A stretch of DNA of 64,000 bases, taken from contig CACYMP010000013.1 in the NCBI GenBank assembly GCA_902775565.1, positions 1-64,000 on the forward strand. The letters are read 5' to 3'. The notes below the pieces were generated by a model that did not search any database, was not told the origin of the DNA, and worked only from the letters and a program-made list of their open reading frames with translations. Below are positions 19,089 through 28,555 of the stretch, piece after piece. Every line of letters begins with the position of its first letter. Position 1 is the first letter of the stretch. A program made the translations under genes and the position numbers. This stretch comes from Oscillospiraceae bacterium (lineage in GTDB: Bacteria > Bacillota > Clostridia > Saccharofermentanales > Saccharofermentanaceae).

Positions 19089-19118
19089 AAAAAGGCGGTG
19101 CAATCGCACCGTCTTTTT
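19089..19118. terminator. Intrinsic terminator between converging genes
   Basis: AAAGGCGGTGC and GCACCGTCTTT pair around AATC, flanked by A-rich sequence on the left and TTTTTT on the right. It can serve both strands. Confidence 0.87.
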
Positions 19119-19142
19119 TATGTCTTGATTTAGATCCCGGTA

Positions 19143-20495
19143 TCAGTATCTGAAGAGTTCCTTGTAGAGGACTCTTACAGCATAAGAGCAGTAAGACTCT
19201 GATACACCGAACATCATGGAGATCTCGGAAGCACCCTGGTTAACGATCCTCAGGTTTATACCTGCGTTTGAAAGGGCGGAAGCGGCTCTTGCCATGATAC
19301 CTACTGAATTTGCCATAGCTTCACCTACGATCATTACGATGGCGAGATCGTGGTCAACGCTTACATTTGCACCGAGTTCATTTTTGATACGCTCAACGAT
19401 AACCGCTTCCTTCTCGGGTGTGAAATACTTCTTACGGAGAACGATGGTAACAGTGTCGATTCCGGAAGGAATGTGGTCGATGGAGATCGCTTCATCAGAG
19501 AAGATCTGAAGGAGGGATGCAAGGAATCCTACCTGGCGGTTCATCATGTATTTGCTTACCGTGACGGTGCAGAAGCCCTTGTCGCCTGCGATTCCCGTAA
19601 CGAGTGAATCGTAATGTGATCTCTTTGATACGATCCATGTGCCCTTGGCAGTGGGATTGTTGGTGTTCCTGATGTTGAGCGGGATGCCTCTTCTGAATAC
19701 GGGATAGATAGCTTCCTCATGAAGGACGTTGAATCCGGCGTAAGAAAGCTCGCGCATTTCGTCGTAGGTTATTTCGGTGATCGGGAACGGATTCTTTACA
19801 AGGTTCGGGTTGACTGCGAAAACGTTGTCAACGTCTGTCCAGTTCTCGTAAACCTCTGCATCAAGAGCAGCTGCAAGGATAGAACCTGTAATATCGGAAC
19901 CGCCTCTTGAGAAGGTGATGATCTCATTCTCTTTGGAAACACCGTAGAATCCGGGGAATACGAGGAGAATGTCTGTCTCGTCCTTGAGCTTTGCGAGATT
20001 GTCGTATGTCTCGTCTAAGATAACCGCTTTGCCTGCCTCATCGTGCTTTAAATAAAGGCCGCACTCTGCGGGATTGCAGTATTTAGCCTTGTGACCTTCT
20101 TTGGTCAGATAGTATGCAACGAGCCTTGCGCTGCAGTCTTCGCCCATGGCCTTTACGGAATCGAGGTATTTGATGTCATCCGTATAATCAGCAGACGCAA
20201 TGTTGTTAAGTCTTTCGATGATGTCAGGCATGACCTGCTCGATGTTGAGCTCATCGGCGATCTCTTCATAACGCGCGATGACCTTGTCGAGCTCGGCAGT
20301 GTAAGAGCTGCCGCCAAGACGGGCTTTCGCAACCGCGATGAGAAGGTCGGTTACCTTTATATCGTCCTTTGTGCGCTTGCCGGGTGCGGAAACTACTATA
20401 ACTCTGCGCTCTTCATCGGAAAGAACGATGTTGCAGACTTTCTGTATCTGGAAAGCATTGGCAAGCGATGAGCCGCCGAATTTCGTGATCTTCAT
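19143..20495 (-). CDS. lysC: Aspartate kinase
   Basis: 450 residues. It phosphorylates aspartate, the first step to lysine, threonine, methionine and diaminopimelate for the wall. The N-terminal KFGGSS motif (residues 5-10) and SRGGSDITG substrate loop belong to the amino-acid kinase domain. Two ACT domains form the C-terminus (residues about 300-450), the usual site of feedback by lysine or threonine. AAGGAGC precedes the ATG. No lysine riboswitch or T-box is present in the 120-base space to the divergent gene, so control may be allosteric or from elsewhere. Confidence 0.94.
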   Translation of the reverse strand: MKITKFGGSSLANAFQIQKVCNIVLSDEERRVIVVSAPGKRTKDDIKVTDLLIAVAKARLGGSSYTAELDKVIARYEEIADELNIEQVMPDIIERLNNIASADYTDDIKYLDSVKAMGEDCSARLVAYYLTKEGHKAKYCNPAECGLYLKHDEAGKAVILDETYDNLAKLKDETDILLVFPGFYGVSKENEIITFSRGGSDITGSILAAALDAEVYENWTDVDNVFAVNPNLVKNPFPITEITYDEMRELSYAGFNVLHEEAIYPVFRRGIPLNIRNTNNPTAKGTWIVSKRSHYDSLVTGIAGDKGFCTVTVSKYMMNRQVGFLASLLQIFSDEAISIDHIPSGIDTVTIVLRKKYFTPEKEAVIVERIKNELGANVSVDHDLAIVMIVGEAMANSVGIMARAASALSNAGINLRIVNQGASEISMMFGVSESYCSYAVRVLYKELFRY

Positions 20496-20618
20496 AACGG
20501 GTATTGCTCCTTAATCTTTATAAACTACCATACTATAATATCATAAAAGCCGCTTGTTTACTTTTCGGCCTTTTAAATATAATATTTGTCAAGAAATCAA
20601 CCGGCGGTATGGTACCTG

Positions 20619-21116
20619 ATGAACATTTTCAAAGCGATGAAGCCCGAGAGGGTATACACCACAGCAAAGATGATCCCGTGGGTCAGCCTGAAGAGCGAGG
20701 GAATTACTGTAGCCCTGCTTGATTTTGACAATACATTGGGTCCGGATCACGCGACTGCTCCCACGGACTTTTCTTTCGAATGCGTAAAGGAGATACAGGA
20801 CGCCGGAATAAGGTGCTGCCTGGTATCCAATGCCAAATCAGGAAGATCCGCAGGTATAGCCAAGGCACTGGACATTCCCTGTGTCACTTACGCAAGGAAG
20901 CCGGAACCGGTAGGCGTGAGGCGTGCACTGGAACTCATGCAGGCGGGGCCTGAAGATGCTGTGATGGTCGGCGATCAGATCTTTACCGACGTTATCGCGG
21001 GTAATCTTGCCGGAGTACGTACGTTTATGGTCGAAAAGCTGCATCGCAAGGAGATATGGTACGTTGCTTTGAAGCGTATTCCCGAAAAACTGGTCAGACT
21101 GATAGGACGCTTCTGA
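20619..21116 (+). CDS. yqeG: YqeG-family HAD phosphatase
   Basis: 165 residues, full length for the YqeG IIIA subfamily. Motif I is LLDFDNTLGP with the nucleophile and acid aspartates. Motif II is LVSNAKSGR. Motif III/IV is GDQIFTDVIAGNLAG with KP between. Substrate is unknown; related proteins are linked to phosphatidylglycerophosphate removal in plants and yeast, and in Bacillus the gene sits beside ribosome and shikimate genes. Start choice is uncertain: ATG 20619 fits the usual family N-terminus (NIFKAMKPERV), with GGCGG about 12 bases upstream. Confidence 0.85.
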   Translation: MNIFKAMKPERVYTTAKMIPWVSLKSEGITVALLDFDNTLGPDHATAPTDFSFECVKEIQDAGIRCCLVSNAKSGRSAGIAKALDIPCVTYARKPEPVGVRRALELMQAGPEDAVMVGDQIFTDVIAGNLAGVRTFMVEKLHRKEIWYVALKRIPEKLVRLIGRF

Positions 21117-21195
21117 CAGATACTTGCAAGAAAACAGGCTTTCAAGTAAAATTATTTAGTTTAGCATTAATATTTTTATATAAAGGAGCTATTTT

Positions 21196-21753
21196 ATGAT
21201 AAGCGCAGGAGATTTTAGGAACGGTTTATGCTTTGAAATGGACGGCCAGGTATATCAGGTCGTAGAATTCCAGCACGTTAAGCCGGGTAAGGGTGCAGCA
21301 TTCGTCAGAACTAAGTATAAGAACGTTAAGACTGGTTCAGTTGTTGAGAGATCTTTCAACCCTAACGAGAAGTTTGAGCAGGCTCAGCTTGAGAGACGCG
21401 ACATGCAGTTCATCTATGCTGACGGTGACCTCTACTACTTCATGGATACTGATACTTATGAGCAGACACCCATCCATTCCGACAAGATCGGTGACGGCAC
21501 AAAGTTCCTCAAAGAAGAGATGATCTGCAAGGTCGTTTCCTACAAGGGCGATATCTTCCAGGTTGAGCTTCCTATCACAGTTGAGCTCGAGATCACAGAG
21601 TGCGAGCCCGGCGTAAGAGGCGATACGACAAACAACGCAAACAAGTACGCTACACTTGAGACAGGTGCAGTCGTTAAGGTTCCTCTTTTCGTCAACCAGG
21701 GTGAGAAGATCCGTGTTGACACAAGAACCGGTGAATACTTAGAGCGCGCATAA
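21196..21753 (+). CDS. efp: Elongation factor P
   Basis: 185 residues, normal length. EF-P relieves ribosome stalling at consecutive prolines. The modifiable lysine is K32 in [10 protein letters not shown]. The N-terminal KOW-like and two OB domains are complete, ending in [22 protein letters not shown] precedes the ATG. The stop is followed immediately by the Asp23-family start, so this gene leads a long operon. Confidence 0.97.
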   Translation: MISAGDFRNGLCFEMDGQVYQVVEFQHVKPGKGAAFVRTKYKNVKTGSVVERSFNPNEKFEQAQLERRDMQFIYADGDLYYFMDTDTYEQTPIHSDKIGDGTKFLKEEMICKVVSYKGDIFQVELPITVELEITECEPGVRGDTTNNANKYATLETGAVVKVPLFVNQGEKIRVDTRTGEYLERA

Positions 21754-22122
21754 ATGCCTGATAACCTGACCCCGGAATCAATCAAGGGCGACCGCTCCAT
21801 GACACAGGGGTTCGTCGCGCAGTACGCCTCAGAAGCAGCGCTTCAGATCGACGGCGTAGTGTCACTTGTTCCTTCGTTTGCCGTGGCACTCAAAGAGAAA
21901 GCCGGCGTAGTCCATGAAGGAAAGGGCGTCAGGGTTGTGTTCGATGATACCGATGACAATACGGTATCTATAACCGTTTATCCGGTGATCAGTTACGGGA
22001 AGATAATCCCGGAGGTTGCCTGGCTGGTACAAGAGAAGGTGAAGCACGATGTTGAGCGCTTCACCGGTCTCTCGGTTGAAAGTGTGGACGTCTATGTCTG
22101 CGGGGTAAAGGAGAAGGAATGA
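21754..22122 (+). CDS. Asp23/Gls24-family envelope stress protein
   Basis: 122 residues. Asp23-type proteins form filaments under the membrane and are tethered by AmaP, encoded next. The family pattern is clear: AALQIDGVVSLV near the start, VSITVYPVISYGKIIPEV in the middle, and VERFTGLSVESVDVYVCGV at the end. The start codon directly follows the efp stop and no separate ribosome site is evident, so translation is probably coupled to efp. Confidence 0.88.
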   Translation: MPDNLTPESIKGDRSMTQGFVAQYASEAALQIDGVVSLVPSFAVALKEKAGVVHEGKGVRVVFDDTDDNTVSITVYPVISYGKIIPEVAWLVQEKVKHDVERFTGLSVESVDVYVCGVKEKE

Positions 22123-22123
22123 T

Positions 22124-22678
22124 ATGAACGGCTTTATCAGAGTCCTGATGTTTATCTATTCGGTCTTTATCGCGATCATGTCTGTGGTCCTGCTCTACGG
22201 ACTTTATGATCAGGACATTTTCTCGGACATTATCTCACCGCTTCCTTCCGTAGCTACCGGACCTATCAGCAAATACATTTATTTCGCGGTCCTTATGCTG
22301 CTCTTCGTATCCGCGATCGTTTCCATATCGAATTCGGTTACATACGGAAGACTCAGCAGGACCAGACTCAGAAAGACTGAGATCGGCACGGTCGATATCG
22401 GAGCAGGAGCTATCGAGAGTATCGCACTTAATGCCGCAAAGTCTGCACAGGTCGGAATCAAGAGCGCGAGATGCCATGTCGCGCCCGCCAAGAACGGCGC
22501 TATTAAGGTCAACCTTTCATGCGAGCTGTATTCGAATGTCGAGATACCTGCTTCCATGGCCAAGGTTCAGGAGAAAGTAAAGAAGGATATCGAGAGATAT
22601 ACCGGCGTTATCGTCGAGTCTGTATTGGTTAAGGTGGCTAAGGTTGAAGCCACTACTGCAAGAGTCGAGAGCAGGTAA
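22124..22678 (+). CDS. amaP: Alkaline shock response membrane anchor protein AmaP
   Basis: 184 residues. Two hydrophobic helices (about 5-27 and 48-70) precede a cytoplasmic domain that ends with the Asp23-like VQEKVKKDIERYTGVIVESV. AmaP anchors Asp23 filaments to the membrane. The start is one base after the Asp23-family stop, in the usual asp23-amaP-DUF2273 order. Confidence 0.85.
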   Translation: MNGFIRVLMFIYSVFIAIMSVVLLYGLYDQDIFSDIISPLPSVATGPISKYIYFAVLMLLFVSAIVSISNSVTYGRLSRTRLRKTEIGTVDIGAGAIESIALNAAKSAQVGIKSARCHVAPAKNGAIKVNLSCELYSNVEIPASMAKVQEKVKKDIERYTGVIVESVLVKVAKVEATTARVESR

Positions 22679-22681
22679 TAC

Positions 22682-22918
22682 ATGGAACGGTTCCTTTCCA
22701 AGATCTTCGAGAAGTTACGCAACTTGAAGGCGGGTACTGTAGTCGCCTTCTTTTTCTTCGTTACCGGAGTTCTTCTTTGCATTTTCGGCTTCTTTAAGAC
22801 GCTGTTCATAATATTGTTTACCGCGGTAGGATTCTTTGTAGGATCGTTCCTTTTCAGCGATACGAGCAGATTCAAGAAATTCCTTGATCGTATCCTGCCG
22901 CCCGGGAGGGTCAGATGA
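22682..22918 (+). CDS. Small DUF2273 membrane protein
   Basis: 78 residues with two hydrophobic helices joined by a short turn (TVVAFFFFVTGVLLCIFGFF, then FIILFTAVGFFVGSFLF) and a basic C-terminal end. It fits DUF2273, which sits with amaP and Asp23-type genes in Bacillota and is thought to belong to the same membrane complex. The stop overlaps the nusB start by four bases. Confidence 0.75.
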   Translation: MERFLSKIFEKLRNLKAGTVVAFFFFVTGVLLCIFGFFKTLFIILFTAVGFFVGSFLFSDTSRFKKFLDRILPPGRVR

Positions 22919-23313
22919 GCAGAATAGAGACAAGAGAATGCGCAATGGAATTCCTTTTCCAGTGCTTTTTCAGGAATGATCCGGTTGCGGGTCAGCTTGA
23001 TATATTCAAGGAGAACCATCCTGAACTGGCAGGCGATGAGACATATTTCGTAGATATGGTCTACGGTGTATTCAATAAGCGTGACGAATTGGATAATCTC
23101 TTTGCTCCGTTCCTCAAGAAGTGGAAGCTCGAAAGGCTCCCTCTGACAGACAGGATAATCCTTGAGATAGCGGTCAATGAGATCGTCAACTTTGAAGATA
23201 TTCCCACATCCGTATCGATCAATGAGGCAGTAAAGCTTGCCAAGAAATACGGTACCGATAATTCCGGTTCATTCATCAACGGCGTTTTGAGCTCTTTCGA
23301 AAAGAGTCTTTGA
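22915..23313 (+). CDS. nusB: Transcription antitermination factor NusB
   Basis: 132 residues, normal size. NusB with NusE (S10) binds boxA in rRNA leaders and holds the antitermination complex. The start RETRECAMEFLFQC, the central LPLTDRIILEIAVNEI and the closing SINEAVKLAKKYG and SFINGVL motifs are all present. Its ATG overlaps the preceding stop (ATGA). Confidence 0.93.
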   Translation: MSRIETRECAMEFLFQCFFRNDPVAGQLDIFKENHPELAGDETYFVDMVYGVFNKRDELDNLFAPFLKKWKLERLPLTDRIILEIAVNEIVNFEDIPTSVSINEAVKLAKKYGTDNSGSFINGVLSSFEKSL

Positions 23314-23316
23314 TAT

Positions 23317-24534
23317 ATGGTTGAATTCAAGTCTGTAAGCCAGCTTGACAACTATATCAAAAGCTACCTTACAGGCAGTGAGTATCTCTCTGATTTCAGT
23401 GTAACCGGCGAGATCGCCGCATATACCGTATCATCCAGAGGTCACGCGTATTTCACCATTAAGGATCCTGATTCTGTAATGCCGTGCGTGATGTTCTCCA
23501 GATATTTCTCATATGTTTCTTTTACTCCCGCGATAGGAACGAAGGTAACCGTTACCGGATGCATGGATTTTTATGCTCCGGGCGGAAAACTCCAGATGCA
23601 GGTCCTGACCATGAAAGAAGCGGGAAAAGGCGACCTTCATGAGCAGTACAAGCAGCTTTTCGAAAGGCTTTCCAAAGAAGGACTTTTCGATCCCGAACAT
23701 AAGAAACCGCTTCCTGTACTGCCGCAAAGGATAGGTGTTGTCACTTCGGCATCAGGCCGTGTCATCTCCGATATCGTGAATACGTTAAGGAAGAGGAATC
23801 CTTATTTTGATCTGCTCTTGTATCCGGCAAGCGTGCAGGGCGAGAACTGTCCTGCTGAGGTTACCGAGGGCATCAATTATTTCAATGATAAGAAGAACGT
23901 TGATGTCATCATAGTCGCCAGAGGCGGCGGTTCTTACGAGGACCTTTTCGGGTTCAACGACGAGCGCATAGCAAGAGCTGTCTATGCCTGTGAGATCCCT
24001 GTCATATCAGCTATCGGACATGAGCCGGATTATACGATCATCGATTATGTTGCTGACTTAAGGGCTGCGACTCCGACCGCTGCGGCCGAGCAGGTAATGG
24101 CTTCATATGACGACCAGAAGAATATGGTGGATAACCTTGCTCTGAGCCTTGATATAGCGGTTAACCAGTATCTGAACGCGAAAAGAAGCCAGCTGGAAAT
24201 ACTGAAGAATCATAAGGCTCTGCATACACCTGCATTCTTTGCGCAAAATCAGCTTACCGTTATCGAGAACTACAGATCAAAGATGAAGAGCGCGATGGAA
24301 GCAAAGATCACAAAGCTTCAGTCGGATTATAAGAACATGCAGGGTAAGCTCGAATCGCTTAACCCCACAAACGTCCTCAAGAGAGGATATTCATATGTCA
24401 GCGGTGCTGACGGAAAAGCCGTTGAATCGGCGTCATCGCTCAAAAAAGGCGATGTTATAGGAATTGTCTTTGCCGACGGCAGGGCAACAGGTACGATTAC
24501 AGACACTTCGTGTGATGACAGGAGGACTTCGTGA
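23317..24534 (+). CDS. xseA: Exodeoxyribonuclease VII large subunit
   Basis: 405 residues. With XseB it degrades single-stranded DNA from both ends. An N-terminal OB fold (TGEIAAYTVSSRGHAYFTIKD) precedes the catalytic domain with RIGVVTSASGRVISDI, the VARGGGSYEDLFGFNDE block and SAIGHEPDYTIIDYVADLRA. A helical region and the closing VLKRGYSYV motif complete it. It starts four bases after nusB; folD, often found between them in Clostridia, is absent. Confidence 0.95.
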   Translation: MVEFKSVSQLDNYIKSYLTGSEYLSDFSVTGEIAAYTVSSRGHAYFTIKDPDSVMPCVMFSRYFSYVSFTPAIGTKVTVTGCMDFYAPGGKLQMQVLTMKEAGKGDLHEQYKQLFERLSKEGLFDPEHKKPLPVLPQRIGVVTSASGRVISDIVNTLRKRNPYFDLLLYPASVQGENCPAEVTEGINYFNDKKNVDVIIVARGGGSYEDLFGFNDERIARAVYACEIPVISAIGHEPDYTIIDYVADLRAATPTAAAEQVMASYDDQKNMVDNLALSLDIAVNQYLNAKRSQLEILKNHKALHTPAFFAQNQLTVIENYRSKMKSAMEAKITKLQSDYKNMQGKLESLNPTNVLKRGYSYVSGADGKAVESASSLKKGDVIGIVFADGRATGTITDTSCDDRRTS

Positions 24535-24535
24535 T

Positions 24536-24775
24536 ATGGCAGGTAAGACCGAGAAGATGAGCTATGAAGAAGCTTTGGAAGAGCTTAAGCAGATAGTTGC
24601 CCGTCTCAATGAGGGCAAGGTCACGCTCGACGAGTCACTGCAGCTCTATAAGAGAGGCAACGAGCTTGCCGCTTATTGTGATAAAAAGCTCCGTGAAGTC
24701 ACGCAGAAGATATCTGAAGTCAACAAGGCTTCCGGTACGGAAGATCCTCTGAACATCGAAGACAGTGATGTTTGA
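24536..24775 (+). CDS. xseB: Exodeoxyribonuclease VII small subunit
   Basis: 79 residues. The helical-hairpin small subunit is recognised by MSYEEALEELKQIVARLNEG followed by LYKRGNELAAYCDKKL. ATG 24536 lies one base past the xseA stop. The longer frame from 24464 only overlaps xseA. Confidence 0.93.
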   Translation: MAGKTEKMSYEEALEELKQIVARLNEGKVTLDESLQLYKRGNELAAYCDKKLREVTQKISEVNKASGTEDPLNIEDSDV

Positions 24776-24791
24776 TGAAGGAGACGGATCA

Positions 24792-25706
24792 ATGACGATC
24801 GGGCAGTACGCAAGTGACACCGCAAAATGGCTGGATCCTGAACTGGGTTCGGTCTTTTCCGATGAGCAGAAAGAAGACATAACAGTCAAAGCCGCCCTTT
24901 ACAGCCTTAACGCGGGCGGAAAGAGGATCCGTCCTCTTATGATGAGGATGACAGCCGGTATGATCGGCTGCTCTGATGAGAAGATGGCTGATGTCCTGTA
25001 TTACGCGGCAACGCTCGAGATGATCCACACATATTCGCTTATTCATGATGATCTTCCGGCAATGGATAACGATGATCTGAGAAGAGGAAAACCCACATGC
25101 CACAAAGTGTTCGGTGAAGGTATCGCGACACTTGCGGGAGACCTTCTTCTCAACACAGCATGCGAAAGGCTTTTTAAGATTGCTCTGTCCAAGCCCGAAT
25201 ATCTTTATGCATCCTATTACATGTGTAAGAATGCCGGTCTTGACGGAATGGTCGGAGGCCAGAGCATAGATCTGGATTCTGAAGGGAAGACGATAGGCCT
25301 TGATCTGCTATATGAGCTTCAGAGGAAGAAGACCGGTGCGTTGATAGAATCTGCCGTAGTGACGCCTTACTATCTGATAAAGGGTCTGGATGAGAAGCAG
25401 GCAAATGAGGATATAACTGCCGGACTGTTGAGAAAGCTTGCGGGACATATCGGTCTGGCATTCCAGATAAGAGACGACATCCTGGATGTCTTATCTGATC
25501 CGAGCATACTCGGTAAGAACACCGGAAAGGACGAGCGCGATTCCAAAGCGACCTTTGTAACCCTGCTCGGTCTGGATGGTGCGCAGGACAAGCTTTCAGG
25601 CGAGATCAAAGCGGCATATGAAGTGCTTTCGGCTCTTGAGAAGGCGGGCTATGATACGAACGGATATAAAGTGCTTACAGATTATCTGGAGAAACGTGAC
25701 AGCTGA
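24792..25706 (+). CDS. ispA: Geranyl/farnesyl diphosphate synthase
   Basis: 304 residues. It condenses isopentenyl and dimethylallyl diphosphate to farnesyl diphosphate for undecaprenyl carriers and quinones. The first aspartate-rich motif is HDDLPAMDNDDLRRG (about residues 85-99) and the second is FQIRDDILD (about residue 232). GGKRIRP lies near residue 42. ATG 24792 has AAGGAG eight bases upstream, so an in-frame ATG at 24765 inside xseB is not needed. The stop overlaps dxs by one base. Confidence 0.94.
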   Translation: MTIGQYASDTAKWLDPELGSVFSDEQKEDITVKAALYSLNAGGKRIRPLMMRMTAGMIGCSDEKMADVLYYAATLEMIHTYSLIHDDLPAMDNDDLRRGKPTCHKVFGEGIATLAGDLLLNTACERLFKIALSKPEYLYASYYMCKNAGLDGMVGGQSIDLDSEGKTIGLDLLYELQRKKTGALIESAVVTPYYLIKGLDEKQANEDITAGLLRKLAGHIGLAFQIRDDILDVLSDPSILGKNTGKDERDSKATFVTLLGLDGAQDKLSGEIKAAYEVLSALEKAGYDTNGYKVLTDYLEKRDS

Positions 25707-27595
25707 TGGACTATAAGATACTCGGGAAAAAAGATCTGACGCCTGTTGCCCTCAAGACCATGAGTAATGAGGATCGTATTCAGCTGTGCGCCGAATTAAG
25801 GGATAAGATACTTAATACGGTGTCAAAGAACGGCGGTCATCTTGCGAGCAACTTAGGCGTTATCGAGCTGACAGTATCGCTTCTTTCGGTCTTCGATTAC
25901 ACAAGGGACAAGATAGTCTTCGACGTGGGACACCAGTCTTATGCATATAAGATCCTTACGGGCAGATTCGAACAGTTCGATACGTTAAGGCAGAAGGGCG
26001 GTATATCCGGATTTCCCAGGATATCCGAATCCGAGTATGACCGTTTCGACACGGGACACAGTTCGACATCGATATCGGCTGCCCTCGGAATGGCACGCGC
26101 AAGAGATCTCAGAAAAGAATCCCAATACGTTGTCTCCGTGATAGGTGACGGTGCTCTTACCGGCGGACTTGCCTATGAGGCTATCAACGATGCGGGTCAC
26201 TCCAAGACACGCATGCTGATCATACTTAACGATAACGAGATGAGCATCGACAGAAACGTCGGAGGCCTTTCCAAATATCTTTCAAAACTCCGTTATTCGA
26301 GCGGATACATTTCCGCAAAAGCGACGACTGAATCATTCCTTAGGAAGCTCGGCTTTTTCGGCAGGGGACTGATACGCATCATAATCGCACTCAAGGATTT
26401 CTTCAGATTCCTCATCTACCGTAAGAAACCATCTATCTTTGAGGACTTGGGGCTCGTTTACTACGGCCCCGTCGACGGCCATGATGTTAAGAGCATGATC
26501 AAGGCTATGGATGCCGTAAAGGATGTTAAAGCTCCTGTCCTGCTTCACGTCGTTACCAAGAAGGGTAAGGGCTACCGCAATGCAGAGCTCAATCCTTCCG
26601 ATTACCATGGAGTAGGAGCCTTTGATCTTGATGCGGGTGTAGAAAAATCTAACAAGGGGTCTTACACGAAGATCTTCGGAGGCACGATCTGCGACTTAGC
26701 TAACCGGAACAGCAATGTTATTGCCATCAGTGCAGCAATGACGCAGGGTACGGGTCTTGAGAATTTCTCGATGAAGTATCCTACGAGGTTCTTCGACTGC
26801 GGAATAGCCGAGGAACACTGCGTTACCATGGCCGGAGGACTTGCGGTATCGGGATTTACTCCTGTGGTTGCCGTCTATTCATCGTTCCTTCAGAGAGCTT
26901 ATGACGAGATGATAACCGACGTCTGCTTCATGAACAGCCATGTTGTTTTCGCGATCGACCGTGCAGGTTTTGTCGGCAATGACGGACACACCCATCACGG
27001 ACTTCTGGATATCTCTTATCTGAATACGATGGTCAACATGACCGTTTTGTCACCGCGTGACTATAAAGACCTCAGGAATTGTCTTGATTACGCGGTAAAC
27101 AAGTGCAAGGGTCCTGTAGCCGTAAGATATCCCAGGGGAAGCTCGCCTTTCGAAATGTCAGGTCCTTTGTATGAAGATCCCGCCGATTGCGTATTGCCGC
27201 ATCTGTCTTCCGGCAGCGGAACTGATTTTGCCATTATATCTGTCGGCAGGATCAGTGAACAGGCTGATAAGGCTGTTGAGCTTTTGAAGGAGAAAGGCAT
27301 AAACGGTATCAATATCAATCTTACGCTCATCAAGCCGATACCTCTGAAGGAAATTACCGGCATGATCTCAGGTATCAGCCATATCTTTACTCTCGAAGAG
27401 GGAATACAGAGCGGCGGATTCGGTGAGGCACTGGCAAGAGGACTCGGCGAATTTGATTTCCCCGGTCATGTCTGCAATATCGCAGTTTCGGATCCGATGA
27501 TCCGTGCCGCGTCATCTGATCAGCAGATCAGAGAGGCGGGCCTTGATGCCGTATCTGTTGCTATGAAGATCGGCAAGGTGCTCGGCAGACTGTAA
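25706..27595 (+). CDS. dxs: 1-deoxy-D-xylulose-5-phosphate synthase
   Basis: 629 residues. A thiamine-diphosphate enzyme condensing pyruvate and glyceraldehyde-3-phosphate, the first step of the MEP isoprenoid pathway. The opening GGHLASNLGVIELTVSL, the ThDP motif GDGALTGGLAYEAINDAG, GIAEEHCVTMAGGLA and the closing transketolase C domain are complete. Start and ispA stop overlap (TGATG). In many Clostridia tlyA follows dxs; here an 87-base gap with a new promoter leads to nadK instead. Confidence 0.96.
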   Translation: MDYKILGKKDLTPVALKTMSNEDRIQLCAELRDKILNTVSKNGGHLASNLGVIELTVSLLSVFDYTRDKIVFDVGHQSYAYKILTGRFEQFDTLRQKGGISGFPRISESEYDRFDTGHSSTSISAALGMARARDLRKESQYVVSVIGDGALTGGLAYEAINDAGHSKTRMLIILNDNEMSIDRNVGGLSKYLSKLRYSSGYISAKATTESFLRKLGFFGRGLIRIIIALKDFFRFLIYRKKPSIFEDLGLVYYGPVDGHDVKSMIKAMDAVKDVKAPVLLHVVTKKGKGYRNAELNPSDYHGVGAFDLDAGVEKSNKGSYTKIFGGTICDLANRNSNVIAISAAMTQGTGLENFSMKYPTRFFDCGIAEEHCVTMAGGLAVSGFTPVVAVYSSFLQRAYDEMITDVCFMNSHVVFAIDRAGFVGNDGHTHHGLLDISYLNTMVNMTVLSPRDYKDLRNCLDYAVNKCKGPVAVRYPRGSSPFEMSGPLYEDPADCVLPHLSSGSGTDFAIISVGRISEQADKAVELLKEKGINGININLTLIKPIPLKEITGMISGISHIFTLEEGIQSGGFGEALARGLGEFDFPGHVCNIAVSDPMIRAASSDQQIREAGLDAVSVAMKIGKVLGRL

Positions 27596-27630
27596 TTTTA
27601 TTCAAATTTGTGATTAATTATCAGAAGAAG

Positions 27631-27640
27631 TTGGTATAAT
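27631..27640 (+). promoter_or_regulatory. Extended -10 promoter of nadK-argR-recN
   Basis: TTGGTATAAT, identical to the box at 188-197, lies 43 bases before the nadK ATG. No good -35 is seen. Confidence 0.65.
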
Positions 27641-27682
27641 TAGAAACTGATAATCTGTAATCAAAGGAATCCGGATAAGAAA

Positions 27683-28555
27683 ATGAATTACGGAATACAC
27701 TCAAATGATAACCGGGATACCGGATATGCCGTCGCCCGCAAGACTGCTGAGATAATCCTCGCATGCGGCGGGACTCCCGTTTTTGCCAAGGAGTTCGAGG
27801 GCGAATTTGACGCGCCCGAAGGTACGGTTTTCGAGAATTTCTGTAAGATCCCGCTCAAGACGATAATCTCGATCGGCGGCGACGGGACTTTCCTTTCGGT
27901 TGTAGAGAAATACAGGGAACTGGATACCGAATTTATCGGTGTTAACAAGGGCTCTATCGGTTTTCTTACCGAGATCAATGTCGACGATCTCGAGAAGGAC
28001 ATCACAGCTCTTGTTAAGGGTGAATACAAGATCCTTGAAAGAACGCAGCTTGAGGTGCAGGTCTTCTCTAAAGACGGCACGCTCAAGGGAACAGAAGAGT
28101 GCCTGAACGACATTATGATCGTCAGGGGAGCAAAGCCGCATGTAACAAGACTTACGCTCTCTATTGACGGTCAGAAGATCGAGAAGTTCTACGGCGACGG
28201 TCTTATCATTGCCACGGCGACCGGTTCTTCGGCTTACTCGCTTGCCGCAGGCGGTCCTCTCCTTATGCCTGAGATGAAGGACATCATCGTAACTCCGATC
28301 TGCTCTCATACTTTCAACGGTCTTACGTATGTGACAGGTCCTGACAGCGTTGTACGCGTTGATCTTGATAATTTCGAGTCCGCGCCCATGATATGTCCCG
28401 ACGGCAGACATTTTGTCGATCTCGAGCCTTTTGATTCGATAATAATCAAGCGTTATTCCAAAGTGCTGAAGACAGCTACGCTCAAGAGTGACAATTTCTT
28501 CGGAGACGTCAGAAAGAAGATCGTTCAGAGGGGTTCCTTCTATGAAAACAGGTAA
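27683..28555 (+). CDS. nadK: NAD kinase
   Basis: 290 residues. It phosphorylates NAD to NADP. The GGDGT motif (65-69, in ISIGGDGTFLS) supplies the catalytic aspartate. The second half has ECLNDIMIVRG and DGLIIATATGSSAYSLAAGG, the nucleotide-binding core of the family. ATG 27683 follows AAAGGAA at some distance. Its end overlaps argR by 14 bases. Confidence 0.95.
   Translation: MNYGIHSNDNRDTGYAVARKTAEIILACGGTPVFAKEFEGEFDAPEGTVFENFCKIPLKTIISIGGDGTFLSVVEKYRELDTEFIGVNKGSIGFLTEINVDDLEKDITALVKGEYKILERTQLEVQVFSKDGTLKGTEECLNDIMIVRGAKPHVTRLTLSIDGQKIEKFYGDGLIIATATGSSAYSLAAGGPLLMPEMKDIIVTPICSHTFNGLTYVTGPDSVVRVDLDNFESAPMICPDGRHFVDLEPFDSIIIKRYSKVLKTATLKSDNFFGDVRKKIVQRGSFYENR

Noticed and set aside
20496-20618. 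Lysine riboswitch or T-box ahead of aspartate kinase
   Set aside because: The space between the divergent genes is too short and no stem arrangement fits.
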